A stretch of DNA of 64,000 nt from Paenibacillus sp. 32352 (GTDB lineage Bacteria > Bacillota > Bacilli > Paenibacillales > NBRC-103111): the NCBI RefSeq assembly GCF_002042965.1, contig NZ_MZNT01000001.1:806001-870000 (forward strand), given 5' to 3'. This document shows positions 51,619-60,757 of this stretch, in pieces; position 1 is the first letter of the stretch; every line of letters starts with the position of its first letter. The position numbers and the translations under genes are program-made. The notes beneath the pieces were generated by a model. The model did not search any database. It saw nothing but the letters and a program-made list of their open reading frames with translations, and was not told where the DNA came from.

Positions 51619-52297
51619 ACGGCATCACCTTTCCGGGAACCGTGGCATGATCAAACGTATGGGCCGGCATCCGGTCACGTTTTTTGTCGTCGGGTTTGCT
51701 GTATTGTATTTCATTGCAGTCCGATATGGATACGGCGATTGGCTTGATCCGTTGTTCGGGCTCGGAGCAGGTTTACTTGTTTACCGCTATCTATCGAGAG
51801 CGGCCGCCGTCTTGCCATGGGCGTACGCCGTGGTCCAGGCGGCTGTGAGTCTGGGACTATCGAAGAGCGGTACGCTTATGGCCGCCGCAGTGATGGGCTG
51901 CGGATATTTGCTCTTGGCGGACTTTTCTCCAGGCCGCGTGTGGAAACGGCTTCGATGGACCGGTATGCACATTCGGTTAGACTATATGGAGCCTGTCCGC
52001 ATTGATCGCGGTATGGGCGACGTTCGGCTTGATTTGTCTAGCGCGATCATCCCGAAAGGTGAGCACAGAGTGTTGGTCGAGCGATGGGTGGGAAGTATTG
52101 TTGTTTACGTTCCGCCCGATGTCGAAGTAAGCGTCGTAGGTAAGGCGGGCGCGGGCAGCATGGATGTGTTGGGCAGCAAATCAACCCGGTTCAACCGGTG
52201 CGTAGAGTATCAATCAGAGAAATATTCCCAGTCAGGCACGAGGCTCCATATCGTCGTGACGACTATGGCCGGAGATGTGGCGGTGAAGTATCTATGA
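51599..52297 (+). CDS. liaF: LiaF-like membrane inhibitor of the LiaS kinase
   Basis: The GTG start at 51599 lies inside the end of the previous gene, 8 nt after GGAGGT. The 232-aa product has about four hydrophobic segments in the first ~110 residues and a C-terminal beta domain of the LiaF/YvqF type ('RIDRGMGDVRLDLSSAIIPKGEHRVLVERWVGSI' region, 'TTMAGDVAVKYL' end). In Bacillus and Streptococcus LiaF keeps LiaS inactive until lipid-II-targeting antibiotics or membrane stress appear. The next gene overlaps by 4 bp. Confidence 0.83.
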   Translation: MKSRLNERHHLSGNRGMIKRMGRHPVTFFVVGFAVLYFIAVRYGYGDWLDPLFGLGAGLLVYRYLSRAAAVLPWAYAVVQAAVSLGLSKSGTLMAAAVMGCGYLLLADFSPGRVWKRLRWTGMHIRLDYMEPVRIDRGMGDVRLDLSSAIIPKGEHRVLVERWVGSIVVYVPPDVEVSVVGKAGAGSMDVLGSKSTRFNRCVEYQSEKYSQSGTRLHIVVTTMAGDVAVKYL

Positions 52298-53370
52298 AAC
52301 GAACTCCATTTACGGGAATCCGGTGGAAATGGGTCTGCGTGCAGCTGCTCGCAGCCGTTCTCGTTATGTCGGCATCGGCTGTCGCGATAACGGCTTTGTT
52401 CGGGCTGCCAATTCCATTCTTGCTGCTAGCCCATACTCCGACACTGTTAGGCGCCGCCGTACTGATCGCTGCGGCCGGGACCGTCCCGGGTTACGTATAC
52501 GGCGGACGAATGAAGCGGAAGCTGGAGCAGCTGGCCGACGCGGTTTATCACTATGAGCGGGGGTATTTTACCCATCGCATACCGGGGAACATGACCCTGG
52601 GGAACGATGAAATCGGCGTTCTGGGTGCCCATTTGAATACGATGGCGGAGCGCGTCGAGCTGCAGGTGGAGTCGCTGCAGCGTCTAGCGTCGGAAAAGTC
52701 GGAGCTAGGCGAGCGGCTCAAGGCTGCTGCTGTGCTCGAAGAGAGACAGCGCATTGCGCGCGACCTGCACGATGCGGTTAGCCAGCAGCTGTTTGCCATA
52801 ACGATGATGACGTCGGCACTGGCCGAAAGCGAAGATTTGAACGCGGATAAATCACGCAAGCGCCTTGCTGCCGTACAGTCGCTGGCCGAAGAGGCGCAGA
52901 AGGAAATGCGGGCGCTGCTGCTGCAGCTGCGTCCCGCGGTTCTTCAAAGAGCAACCTTGAAGGAAGGCTTCGAGGAGCTGCTGCAGCAGTATGCGGAGAA
53001 GCATGATGTGTCGATTCAATCCGAGATCGAGGATTTGCACGGAATGGCCGGCGGGGTCGCCGATCATCTCGTTCGTATACTGCAGGAAAGCTTATCTAAC
53101 GCGGCGAAGCATTCGCAAGCCGCATCGATTACCGTAAAGCTATTTTTGTCCGGCGGCCAAATCCATCTTAAAATAACGGACGACGGCATAGGCTTCGACA
53201 AAGCTAGGGTGCAAGCCTCATCGTACGGCTTGCGGATTATTAGGGAACGCGCCGTTGAAATCGGGGGCATTGCCGATATCGTATCGCTACCGGGATCAGG
53301 GACTCAGGTTCACGTCCTGGTGCCGTGTTCGGACCGGGAGCAGGAGCAGGAAGGGGAGCGCAGTTCATGA
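52294..53370 (+). CDS. liaS: LiaS-like sensor histidine kinase
   Basis: The start is ATG 52294, overlapping liaF by 4 bp (the frame is open further upstream only as overlap). The 358-aa product has two membrane helices in the first ~75 residues with very little outside the membrane, a HAMP linker, a HisKA_3 dimerisation domain with the phospho-acceptor His in 'RQRIARDLHDAVSQQLFAI', and an HATPase_c domain ('NAAKHSQAASI', 'DDGIGFD', 'SYGLRIIRERA'). This is the LiaS/NarX-type layout, an intramembrane-sensing kinase. It would phosphorylate the next protein. Confidence 0.88.
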   Translation: MKRTPFTGIRWKWVCVQLLAAVLVMSASAVAITALFGLPIPFLLLAHTPTLLGAAVLIAAAGTVPGYVYGGRMKRKLEQLADAVYHYERGYFTHRIPGNMTLGNDEIGVLGAHLNTMAERVELQVESLQRLASEKSELGERLKAAAVLEERQRIARDLHDAVSQQLFAITMMTSALAESEDLNADKSRKRLAAVQSLAEEAQKEMRALLLQLRPAVLQRATLKEGFEELLQQYAEKHDVSIQSEIEDLHGMAGGVADHLVRILQESLSNAAKHSQAASITVKLFLSGGQIHLKITDDGIGFDKARVQASSYGLRIIRERAVEIGGIADIVSLPGSGTQVHVLVPCSDREQEQEGERSS

Positions 53371-53996
53371 TACGAGTATTATTGGTGGACGACCACGAAA
53401 TGGTCAGAATGGGGTTATCCGCTTACTTGGAGATGCAGCAGGATATCGAAGTGGTCGGCGAAGCCTCGGACGGCAAGGAAGGGGTTCGGCTGGCCGATGA
53501 GCTGAAGCCTGATGTCGTCGTTATGGATCTGGTCATGGAACAGATGGACGGGATTGAAGCAACCCGAGCGATTTGCAGCAGCGGCGATCCGGTCAAGGTC
53601 ATCGTGCTGACCAGCTTTTTGGATGACGATAAAGTCTATCCCGTTTTGGAAGCGGGAGCGCTCAGCTATTTGTTAAAAACGTCCCGAGCGGAGCAAATCG
53701 CCGAGGCGATTCGAGCGGCCGGCCGGGGAGAATCCGTGCTTGAGGCCAAAGTAACGGGCAAGGTGCTGTCCAAATTACGCCGCGGAGACGAGCCGAAGCC
53801 GCATGAAGCGCTGACGGCCAGGGAACTCGAGGTGCTCCGGCTCATCGCACTCGGGAAGTCGAATCAGGAAATTTCGGAGGAGCTTATTATCGCGATGAAA
53901 ACAGTGAAAACGCATATCACGAACATTTTTGCCAAGCTCGGTGTAGAGGATCGTACGAAAGCCGCGGTTTACGTTCACCGCAACGGCTTGTTGTGA
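53367..53996 (+). CDS. liaR: LiaR-like NarL-family response regulator
   Basis: The start is ATG 53367 in a 4-bp overlap with the kinase. The 209-aa product has a receiver domain ('VDDHEMVR', phospho-acceptor Asp in 'VVVMDLVMEQMDG' near residue 54, 'YLLKTSRAEQI') and a LuxR-type helix-turn-helix ('LTARELEVLRLIALGKSNQEISEEL', in the last ~60 residues). It probably binds the CTAAGACC/GGTCTTAG palindromes that precede this operon and the following hydrolase gene; that link rests on placement only. B. subtilis liaI and liaH homologues are not in the window. Confidence 0.88.
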   Translation: MIRVLLVDDHEMVRMGLSAYLEMQQDIEVVGEASDGKEGVRLADELKPDVVVMDLVMEQMDGIEATRAICSSGDPVKVIVLTSFLDDDKVYPVLEAGALSYLLKTSRAEQIAEAIRAAGRGESVLEAKVTGKVLSKLRRGDEPKPHEALTARELEVLRLIALGKSNQEISEELIIAMKTVKTHITNIFAKLGVEDRTKAAVYVHRNGLL

Positions 53997-54030
53997 TCGG
54001 TTTTCCGTTAGGACGAGTTCGGTCTGAGAT

Positions 54031-54052
54031 GTCTAAGACCGTGGTCTTAGAC
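54031..54052. promoter_or_regulatory. Palindromic operator upstream of the hydrolase gene
   Basis: GTCTAAGACC and its perfect inverse are separated by 2 bp; the inner 8-bp half-sites are identical to those at 50537-50554. It lies 104 bp before the hydrolase start. Confidence 0.7.
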
Positions 54053-54155
54053 GAAAATACGGTTATGGAACGTTTTGGCATCCGTTGTTTTTTTATAAGC
54101 TTAAAGCGTCAACAAGCTGTTGACCGAAAAAAACAACGGAAGAAGGCTGAACTCA

Positions 54156-55604
54156 TTGAAACGATACTTAAGCATCACCAAAAAACTCGCCTGGCTTGCG
54201 CTGGCTGTCGCTGTTGCGGCGCATGCCCTGCTGACCCCTTCTGCAGCACATGCAGAGTCCTCTCGCTATAAGGAAGAACCGATTCAATTTCAAAGCGGAG
54301 AAACGAAGTTAAGTGGAACGGTTCTGATGCCGAACACGCCGGGCCCTCATCCGGCCGTCGTACTTGTGCATGGCTCCAATTCATCCGACAGGGAAAAATA
54401 TCGCAGCGAAGCGGAGATGTTCGCGGCAGCCGGCATAGCGGCGCTTATCTATGACAAGCGGGCGGACGGATTCTCCCAATCCCGCGCCGGCGGCCGGTCG
54501 TATTCCATCCTGGCGGAGGATGTGAACGCGGCAGCGTCGGCATTAAGCGCCCGTTCGGACATAAACCGGAAGGCGGTCGGTCTGTGGGGCATCAGCGAAG
54601 GAGCTTGGGTCGCCTCGCTCGCCGCAACCCGGGAAGCTAGTCCGGCGGCTTTCCTAATCACCGTCGGCGCCGTAGGTGTGCTGCCGATCGAGCAGCAGTC
54701 GTGGCAGCTGGCGAACCGGATGCAGGATCAAGGCGTATCGTCTCCCGGGATGGCAAGAGCGTTCTCCGAGAAAAGCTTGCAGCTGGCTTTGTCCGGAGGC
54801 ATGTTTGCCGAAGCTTTATACGATCCCATGCCGACGTTTGAACAGGTGAAGCAGCCGGTGCTTGCCATCTGGGGGAGCCGGGACCGGGTAGAGCCAGCGC
54901 TGGACAGCTCGAAACGGATTCAGCAGGCACTTCAGCGGGGCGGGAACGACAAGGTGACCCTTCGTTTTTTTGCCAACGCAGGCCATTTGCTGAAAGAGAC
55001 AGCGGATGGCATTAAACAGCTCGATACCTATCCGGCGGGTTATGCGGAGTCTATGACGTCATGGATTCAGCAAACGGCGGGCGGGAACGCCCCTGAATCG
55101 GCGGTTGTCGGTGAATGGCCTAAGCAGGAAAGACACGCTCCTTCCGGCATTGGCAAATTGCACTGGCATAATAGTGTATGGCTGCAGGCCGCCATAGCGC
55201 TGGTTCTACTCTTCGGCTTTGCTGGAGTTGGCATCCGCACCGCATTTCGTACGCTGCGCAAGAATGCGGGAACAGCTGCTTCGGAACCGGGACGACGTTC
55301 GAAAATCGTCCTGTGCGCCGCCGCTTCCTTGACCGTGCTCGGGTTCCTGCTTTATTTCGGATTCCTGCTCACTTCGGGAGCAAAACAGCTTGCGCCGGTA
55401 TGGCTTGGCCGCTCCTTGGTTTGGCTGGTGCTGCAAGGACTTGCCTACACTGCGCTGGCTGCCGCATTAGTTCATGCAAAATCGCTTTGGGCGGCTAGAT
55501 TCGCCATGGCAGCGGCGGCTGTCAGAGTCCGCAGCGGGGCACTTCTTGCGGCAAGCGTGCTGTTTATCACCTGGGCGGCGTACTGGCAGCTGTTCTTCCG
55601 GTAA
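54156..55604 (+). CDS. Membrane-anchored alpha/beta hydrolase of the lia region
   Basis: The start is probably TTG 54156, 9 nt after AAGAAGG; the TTG at 54120 has no ribosome site. The 482-aa product has an N-terminal signal or membrane segment (~10-35, 'AHA' near 34), an alpha/beta hydrolase domain (~45-310) with oxyanion region 'VLVHGSN', nucleophile Ser in 'GISEG', Asp in 'WGSRDRVEP' and His in 'NAGHLLKE', then three or four membrane helices at ~340-482. The catalytic domain should face outward. The gene has its own copy of the lia-type palindrome, so it is a likely target of envelope stress control. The substrate (lipid, antibiotic or wall ester) is unknown. Confidence 0.78.
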   Translation: MKRYLSITKKLAWLALAVAVAAHALLTPSAAHAESSRYKEEPIQFQSGETKLSGTVLMPNTPGPHPAVVLVHGSNSSDREKYRSEAEMFAAAGIAALIYDKRADGFSQSRAGGRSYSILAEDVNAAASALSARSDINRKAVGLWGISEGAWVASLAATREASPAAFLITVGAVGVLPIEQQSWQLANRMQDQGVSSPGMARAFSEKSLQLALSGGMFAEALYDPMPTFEQVKQPVLAIWGSRDRVEPALDSSKRIQQALQRGGNDKVTLRFFANAGHLLKETADGIKQLDTYPAGYAESMTSWIQQTAGGNAPESAVVGEWPKQERHAPSGIGKLHWHNSVWLQAAIALVLLFGFAGVGIRTAFRTLRKNAGTAASEPGRRSKIVLCAAASLTVLGFLLYFGFLLTSGAKQLAPVWLGRSLVWLVLQGLAYTALAAALVHAKSLWAARFAMAAAAVRVRSGALLAASVLFITWAAYWQLFFR

Positions 55605-55683
55605 CGGCTTCATGCGAACGTGAGCTGCCGACCAACTCTGGCATGCAGGATTGCAGCAGCGAAATTACATCAATAGGTAAAAG

Positions 55684-55721
55684 TCCAAAGCCACCACTTA
55701 GAATGGAGTGGTGGCTTTGGA
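55684..55721. terminator. Perfect 15-bp stem-loop after the hydrolase gene
   Basis: TCCAAAGCCACCACT pairs exactly with AGTGGTGGCTTTGGA over an 8-nt loop. The tail is not T-rich on either strand, so it is a weak terminator at best and may instead be a message-stabilising or REP-type element. It lies between convergent genes. Confidence 0.5.
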
Positions 55722-55825
55722 TAGAATCAGCTGGTGCCGATGACGAGTGCAATGATTGGTGCCTCGAAGTCATCCACGATCATCATCATGGTACCGGCAT
55801 AGTGTAATAAGCCGAATTCTCATAA

Positions 55826-57637
55826 TTACGATAATTTTACTATGCATAAATAAGTATTGGGCATACCTGCTTGTATCGCTGCATCATGCTCCGTCCATAC
55901 TCTTATATCGAAAGTTTCACCGTTGTTAAGCTTGACGGGGAAAGATCCCTTGGAGCTGATGAATTCAGCCAGCGCATCATCTATATAAGCCAGGGGAGTG
56001 CTGCTATTTCCTATATGAATAGACATCTTAATACGATTAGCTAGAACCGGCTGACTCCAAGTGGCACAAACCGTAACCAGGTAAATTCCAGAGGTTTTAG
56101 CTTTGAAGCTGGAAGAAATCAGATCGAATTCGCCAATATTGTCCAGTTTTATGGATGGAAATGCGATTTTTGTTAATACACCTGCTGAAACAAACTGACT
56201 GACATCTGCGTAAGCATGAACGAAGCTAGGCTTTTTGATCGTAACGCTCTCTCCAAATACGACGCCCTCATTGGTGTAAGTTTCTGTAATCATTTTGGCC
56301 TCACCTGTGCCCAGCTTGTCAGCCATCAAGCCATCGCCATAATCCCAGTCTACACATCCGCGAAAGGTGGCGCGCTGTCGGGTATAGCTCCCTTCAAAGG
56401 CAACTAGTTTCTTCAGATTGTGCGGAAACGCCGTAACTTCATCAATCAGGATCTGACTGGCATTACCAATTCGTACAAAGTACTTACACACAGGCTCTCC
56501 ATTCACTTTCGCCCCTATAGCCATGCAGGAGTCTCTAAAAATGATGCTTTTGGAAGGCTCTGCATTGGTTCCGCATGAAATTTGCACAAAGGAATCCAGA
56601 CGGTGAGAGGAGCCTACTTCGAACCAGCAACGATGAAAATATACAGAGTCATATGGAGAATGATGGTCTTCGATAATAATCGGAGCCGTGCTGCCGCTGC
56701 CATCCTTAACGAACTGGCAATCTTGTACTCTTAAACCGGATGCGCCCTTAATCCATAATGCTGTATCATTACCTATGGTGTATAATTCACGAAGCGTATT
56801 TTGGCTGCAGGCCAATCCCAAAAACATGCCTACCTTGTTGTAGAAAAGATTGACCAGGTCGAAGGTATTAACATCACTGTACATGCCCCAGAACCCATAT
56901 TCGAAGCGTTCAATTTGTACATTTCGAAACTCGACATTTCCATTATTATTATCTTTGACCCCGTATGTACCCGCTCCGTAATTCCCTCTTCCGGTTGATA
57001 CCGCCATGGGGTTGTTAAGAGATACGCGAGTACTTCCCGTTGAGGTCAATGTGATATGATCGAGAGTGAAGCCCTGGACCGTATCGGCAAATCCGGTTGC
57101 GTGCTCTCCAAGCTCAAAGCATGCTCCTGTTCCTGCATAATTGATACGAGTGCCTCCTTCGGTTTTCCCGGAAGGATCCGTTGGCCGGCCGTGGCGCAGC
57201 CCTATGATTTGAACGCCCCTTTTGCGAATATGGATTGTAGAAGAGATGACATAATCCGGTTTGGTCAAATAGAGCTTACGATTATTAGTGCCGCTCGTCT
57301 CGATATGAGCAATGGCACGAAGAAATCGTCCCGTATCGTCGCTTTCAGGTGGAATAACCGGGAAATCCTCTTCCAGATCAATCCATAAATTCGCTTGCTT
57401 ACGCATAATGGTATCGATACGAGGATCCGGATTCGGCCCCGGGTTTTCATATACGGCATTGGTAACGGTTGACATACCAAAGCTTTTGTTTCCCAGCAAA
57501 CCAAATCCGGTTACTGCCGCAGCTCCTGTCATTCCTAAAGATAACAGAAGCTTTCTGCGAGATAGCTTCCCATCCTGAATATCCTCACCGGAGTCAGCAT
57601 TCTCACTATGGTGCTTATGCGGATCTACTGGATTCAT
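55826..57637 (-). CDS. Tat-exported beta-helix protein with C1q/TNF-like C-terminal domain
   Basis: I start at ATG 57637, 10 nt after GGAGGA; the GTG at 57646 touches the ribosome site. The 603-aa product has a long polar N-terminus and a twin-arginine signal 'SRRKLLLSLGMTGAAAV' (Arg27-Arg28). A right-handed parallel beta-helix of the pectate-lyase-fold type occupies ~70-450 ('IHIRKRGVQIIGLRHGRP', 'GFTLDHITLTSTGS', 'GNVEFRNVQIERFEYGFWG'). The last ~130 residues look like a C1q/TNF-type jelly roll ('FKAKTSGIYLVTVCATWSQP'). At least ten Cys residues fit export in folded form. The domain set resembles phage tail-spike and glycan-binding proteins; lyase residues are not recognisable, so enzymatic function is open. 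It is divergent from the GH31-AraC gene. Confidence 0.75.
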   Translation of the reverse strand: MNPVDPHKHHSENADSGEDIQDGKLSRRKLLLSLGMTGAAAVTGFGLLGNKSFGMSTVTNAVYENPGPNPDPRIDTIMRKQANLWIDLEEDFPVIPPESDDTGRFLRAIAHIETSGTNNRKLYLTKPDYVISSTIHIRKRGVQIIGLRHGRPTDPSGKTEGGTRINYAGTGACFELGEHATGFADTVQGFTLDHITLTSTGSTRVSLNNPMAVSTGRGNYGAGTYGVKDNNNGNVEFRNVQIERFEYGFWGMYSDVNTFDLVNLFYNKVGMFLGLACSQNTLRELYTIGNDTALWIKGASGLRVQDCQFVKDGSGSTAPIIIEDHHSPYDSVYFHRCWFEVGSSHRLDSFVQISCGTNAEPSKSIIFRDSCMAIGAKVNGEPVCKYFVRIGNASQILIDEVTAFPHNLKKLVAFEGSYTRQRATFRGCVDWDYGDGLMADKLGTGEAKMITETYTNEGVVFGESVTIKKPSFVHAYADVSQFVSAGVLTKIAFPSIKLDNIGEFDLISSSFKAKTSGIYLVTVCATWSQPVLANRIKMSIHIGNSSTPLAYIDDALAEFISSKGSFPVKLNNGETFDIRVWTEHDAAIQAGMPNTYLCIVKLS

Positions 57638-57786
57638 TTTATTCACTCCTCCATTTAGTAATCGCTTTCATAATACAACAGGCTATTGCTTAGAAAATAG
57701 TGAAAATAATTGCAATTTCTCGTGCTTTTTTTTGCTTATCCGTTGCAATGTTTCATAAAATTTTAACCAAAGGAGAGTATGGCTGA

Positions 57787-60750
57787 ATGAATGCAGAGTA
57801 TCCCATGGTTATCCGTACCGTCTCAGGGAAAATGATTCGTATCGATGTGTGGAACGAGAACGTATTCCGTGTCCGCATTCAGAATTCGGAGGATTGGGTG
57901 CGCTCTATCCTTGAACGCTATGGTTTCATACAACAAGGCGAACCGACGATGAAGGTCTATCAAATGATAGCAACTGACCAGTATACGAAAGTTCACACGA
58001 AGCAGGCTGCTCTAACCATTAAGCATTCGTCCGGCGAGCTGTTATTCGAGAGTTCAACAGGCAGATTTCAGTTGGAGCAGCTTACTAGTTCTTTGCAGGA
58101 TGAAAGGTATCCGTCTTCCATTTGCTTCATGCTTAGTCCGGAAGAAAGGCTATACGGCCTTGGAGATGAGAACAGGAACATGCTTATGAAACGGGGGCAT
58201 CGGACTCACATGATCGCAAGCGAGCATGGAGCACGTGCTCCGGTACCCTTCTTGATGAGCAGCTGCGGTTGGGGAGTGTTCCTGAATACAACGAGTCCGC
58301 ACCTTTTTGATATCGGCAGTACGGATAGCAATCGGTTGACGATAAGCGGGCAGGACGACAAACTGGACTTGTTTCTTTTTGCCGGACAACATATGGCTCA
58401 CATATTGGAATTATTTACGGAAGTATCAGGCCGGCCGGTTTTGCTGCCAATCTGGGCCTATGGCCTTACCTTCGTTTGTAATCAGCAGGCGGATGCGCGC
58501 GAAGTCCTGGAAGATGCGATGAAATTCAGGGAAGAAGGAATACCATGCGATGTCATTGGGTTGGAGCCGGGTTGGATGAAACCGGGGGATGAAGGCTCTA
58601 TCCATAAACAATGGCATCCTGAGCGGTTCTATGTTCCGCAATGGAGCCCCAAAGGACAGCACACTTTTATCGGCGCTCTCCGCAATAGGGGCTTCAAGCT
58701 TAGCTTATGGATGACCTGCTATTATGATCTAAGCCGCTACGAGGAGGAAAGAATCGGGGGAAGCATACGAATCAGCAGTGGTCCTTCCGGCGAGCCTGGA
58801 GGAGATCCCGTTTACGGGAGTGAAGAGAGGTGGTATCAGCATTGGGAGACATTCGTGGATCAAGGGACGGCTGCCTTCAAGCTAAGCGCTGCTTATATCC
58901 GGCCGAACAACAGCAATAGACAGTGGGCTAACGGTCTAACGACCGAGTCCATGTGCAACCTATATCCCTTGCTGCTCGCAAAACAAATGCATCAAGGTTT
59001 TGTTGAACAGACCAGCCGTCGTCCTATGATCTACTCCGAGGTAGGTTATATGGGGCTGCAGCAATACTCGGCCATGTGGACAGGGGGGCTTGCGGTGCAG
59101 GGGGCTGATCTACCTTCTTTATATGCCATGCTGAATCTAGGTTTAAGCGGAATGACGAACCTGTCGGCCGACATGGATATTCATACCGCGGAAGGTATCC
59201 ATTTCGGCTTCTTGCAGCCTTGGGCTATGGTTAACAGCTGGGCATATTGGAGGCATCCTTGTCTGCTGCCGCATGATCTTCGGGAAATTTTCAAACGCTA
59301 CGCGAAGCTGAGGTATAGATTGCTGCCTTACATCTATTCCGCCGCCTACACTGCTTATTGTAAAGGAATGCCTATCATGCGGGCGATGCCAATCGTATTT
59401 CATAACGATGTCCAAGCCTGGACCTATGAGCGCCAGTATATGTTCGGGGATGCTTTATTAGTTGGGGCCTATACCCGCACCATCTATTTGCCAAAAGGCA
59501 GGTGGATCGATTATTGGACAGGAGAGAGCCATACGGGGCCTAAGCAATTGGACTATCTCACGCCTGAAGGGACAGGAGGCCCTCTGTTGGTACGCGCCGG
59601 TTCGATAATTCCCATGTATTCGGATGCAGAGTACATAAGTGAAAAGCCGGTGGAGCAAATAAGCTTACATATATATCCGGAAGGTACGAGCGCTTATAGC
59701 CTTTACGAAGATGATGGAATATCGTTGGATTACATGAAGGATGGTGCATTTCTAACCAATATAGCCTGTTCAGCTCAAGACGGAGACATTGAAATAACAA
59801 TAGAGAAAAGAAAAGGAAGCTGCGCGGGCATTCCTCATCTCAGAAGTTATGAAATATTGGTGTATACAACCGCCAAGCCATCGTGGGTCAAGGTGAACGG
59901 GATGGAGCGTCAGGAACATTCGGCTGCTTTATTGAAGAAAGGAACGGACGGCTGGACTTTTCATCGAAAGTCCGGATGTCTTCGTCTCTACTTGGAAGAG
60001 GGGATCTCGGACCAGGGTAGAAACCGCGATAGCCAGACGATTCACATCCATTGCAGTCCGCATCGCAAACCGGCGAATGAAGCTCGCTTTCAAGTAATAA
60101 CGGCTGCAGCTATTCCACAAGAACAAGGCGCTGAGCACAAATTGCGCCAGAAAGGGAGTCACGGAGCAGACCTTGACGTTATTCGCGTGGAAGATCTTCT
60201 CTATCAGTTGGAAAATTTACATCCTTCGACAGTCAAGGCACGGGAGCAGTTGCTGCACCTGGGGGGATTGCTCATTCATTGTGCCGTATCACGCGGCTGG
60301 TCGCTTCATGAAATTTTAAGGGAAGAATATGCGTCCTTCCTGGAAGCCACGGCCGCTTCATCCGTAGAAGAAAGCCTGCATAGGTTACGAAGTGCCGCCG
60401 AACGCCTGGCGCAGCATGCTCGTAAACAAGCCCGTCCAAGAGAGCACCCTCTTATTGAACAAACAAAAGCTCTTGTCGAGCAAGAGTTAGAGCATGAGAT
60501 TACATTACGTGCTGCAGCAGAACGACTTCATACGAATGCTTCCCATCTGAGCAGACTGTTTAAACAATCTACATCCATAACATTCTCCCAATATGTATTA
60601 GAACGTAAAATGCTGCATGCTCGAAAGCTTCTCAATCAAGGCTGCAAGGTAGCTGTTGTAGGAGAACGTCTAGGTTACAAAGACCCGGGCTATTTCATAC
60701 GAATTTTTCGCGAATACTGGGGTACAACCCCGGGTCAATGGCGGGAGTAA
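57787..60750 (+). CDS. Catalytically dead GH31-like protein fused to AraC DNA-binding domain
   Basis: The 987-aa product starts at ATG 57787 behind AAAGGAGAG. Residues ~1-700 form a complete GH31 glycosidase fold, paralogous to the enzyme at 61738 ('EERLYGLGDENRNMLMKRGHR', 'GLTFVCNQQADAREVLEDA' and 'GLEPGWM' all shared, with few gaps). Both catalytic aspartates are gone: 'FKLSAA' has Ser367 where the paralogue has nucleophile Asp379 ('FKMDGA'), and 'WTGG' has Gly434 where the paralogue has acid/base Asp446 ('WAGD'). After a ~180-residue helical linker, residues ~887-987 are an AraC double helix-turn-helix ('LRAAAERLHTNASHLSRLFK', 'VGERLGYKDPGYFIRIF'). There is no signal peptide. I infer an intracellular sugar-sensing regulator built from a GH31 enzyme. 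Likely targets are the flanking genes. Confidence 0.92.
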   Translation: MNAEYPMVIRTVSGKMIRIDVWNENVFRVRIQNSEDWVRSILERYGFIQQGEPTMKVYQMIATDQYTKVHTKQAALTIKHSSGELLFESSTGRFQLEQLTSSLQDERYPSSICFMLSPEERLYGLGDENRNMLMKRGHRTHMIASEHGARAPVPFLMSSCGWGVFLNTTSPHLFDIGSTDSNRLTISGQDDKLDLFLFAGQHMAHILELFTEVSGRPVLLPIWAYGLTFVCNQQADAREVLEDAMKFREEGIPCDVIGLEPGWMKPGDEGSIHKQWHPERFYVPQWSPKGQHTFIGALRNRGFKLSLWMTCYYDLSRYEEERIGGSIRISSGPSGEPGGDPVYGSEERWYQHWETFVDQGTAAFKLSAAYIRPNNSNRQWANGLTTESMCNLYPLLLAKQMHQGFVEQTSRRPMIYSEVGYMGLQQYSAMWTGGLAVQGADLPSLYAMLNLGLSGMTNLSADMDIHTAEGIHFGFLQPWAMVNSWAYWRHPCLLPHDLREIFKRYAKLRYRLLPYIYSAAYTAYCKGMPIMRAMPIVFHNDVQAWTYERQYMFGDALLVGAYTRTIYLPKGRWIDYWTGESHTGPKQLDYLTPEGTGGPLLVRAGSIIPMYSDAEYISEKPVEQISLHIYPEGTSAYSLYEDDGISLDYMKDGAFLTNIACSAQDGDIEITIEKRKGSCAGIPHLRSYEILVYTTAKPSWVKVNGMERQEHSAALLKKGTDGWTFHRKSGCLRLYLEEGISDQGRNRDSQTIHIHCSPHRKPANEARFQVITAAAIPQEQGAEHKLRQKGSHGADLDVIRVEDLLYQLENLHPSTVKAREQLLHLGGLLIHCAVSRGWSLHEILREEYASFLEATAASSVEESLHRLRSAAERLAQHARKQARPREHPLIEQTKALVEQELEHEITLRAAAERLHTNASHLSRLFKQSTSITFSQYVLERKMLHARKLLNQGCKVAVVGERLGYKDPGYFIRIFREYWGTTPGQWRE

Positions 60751-60757
60751 GCAGGGC

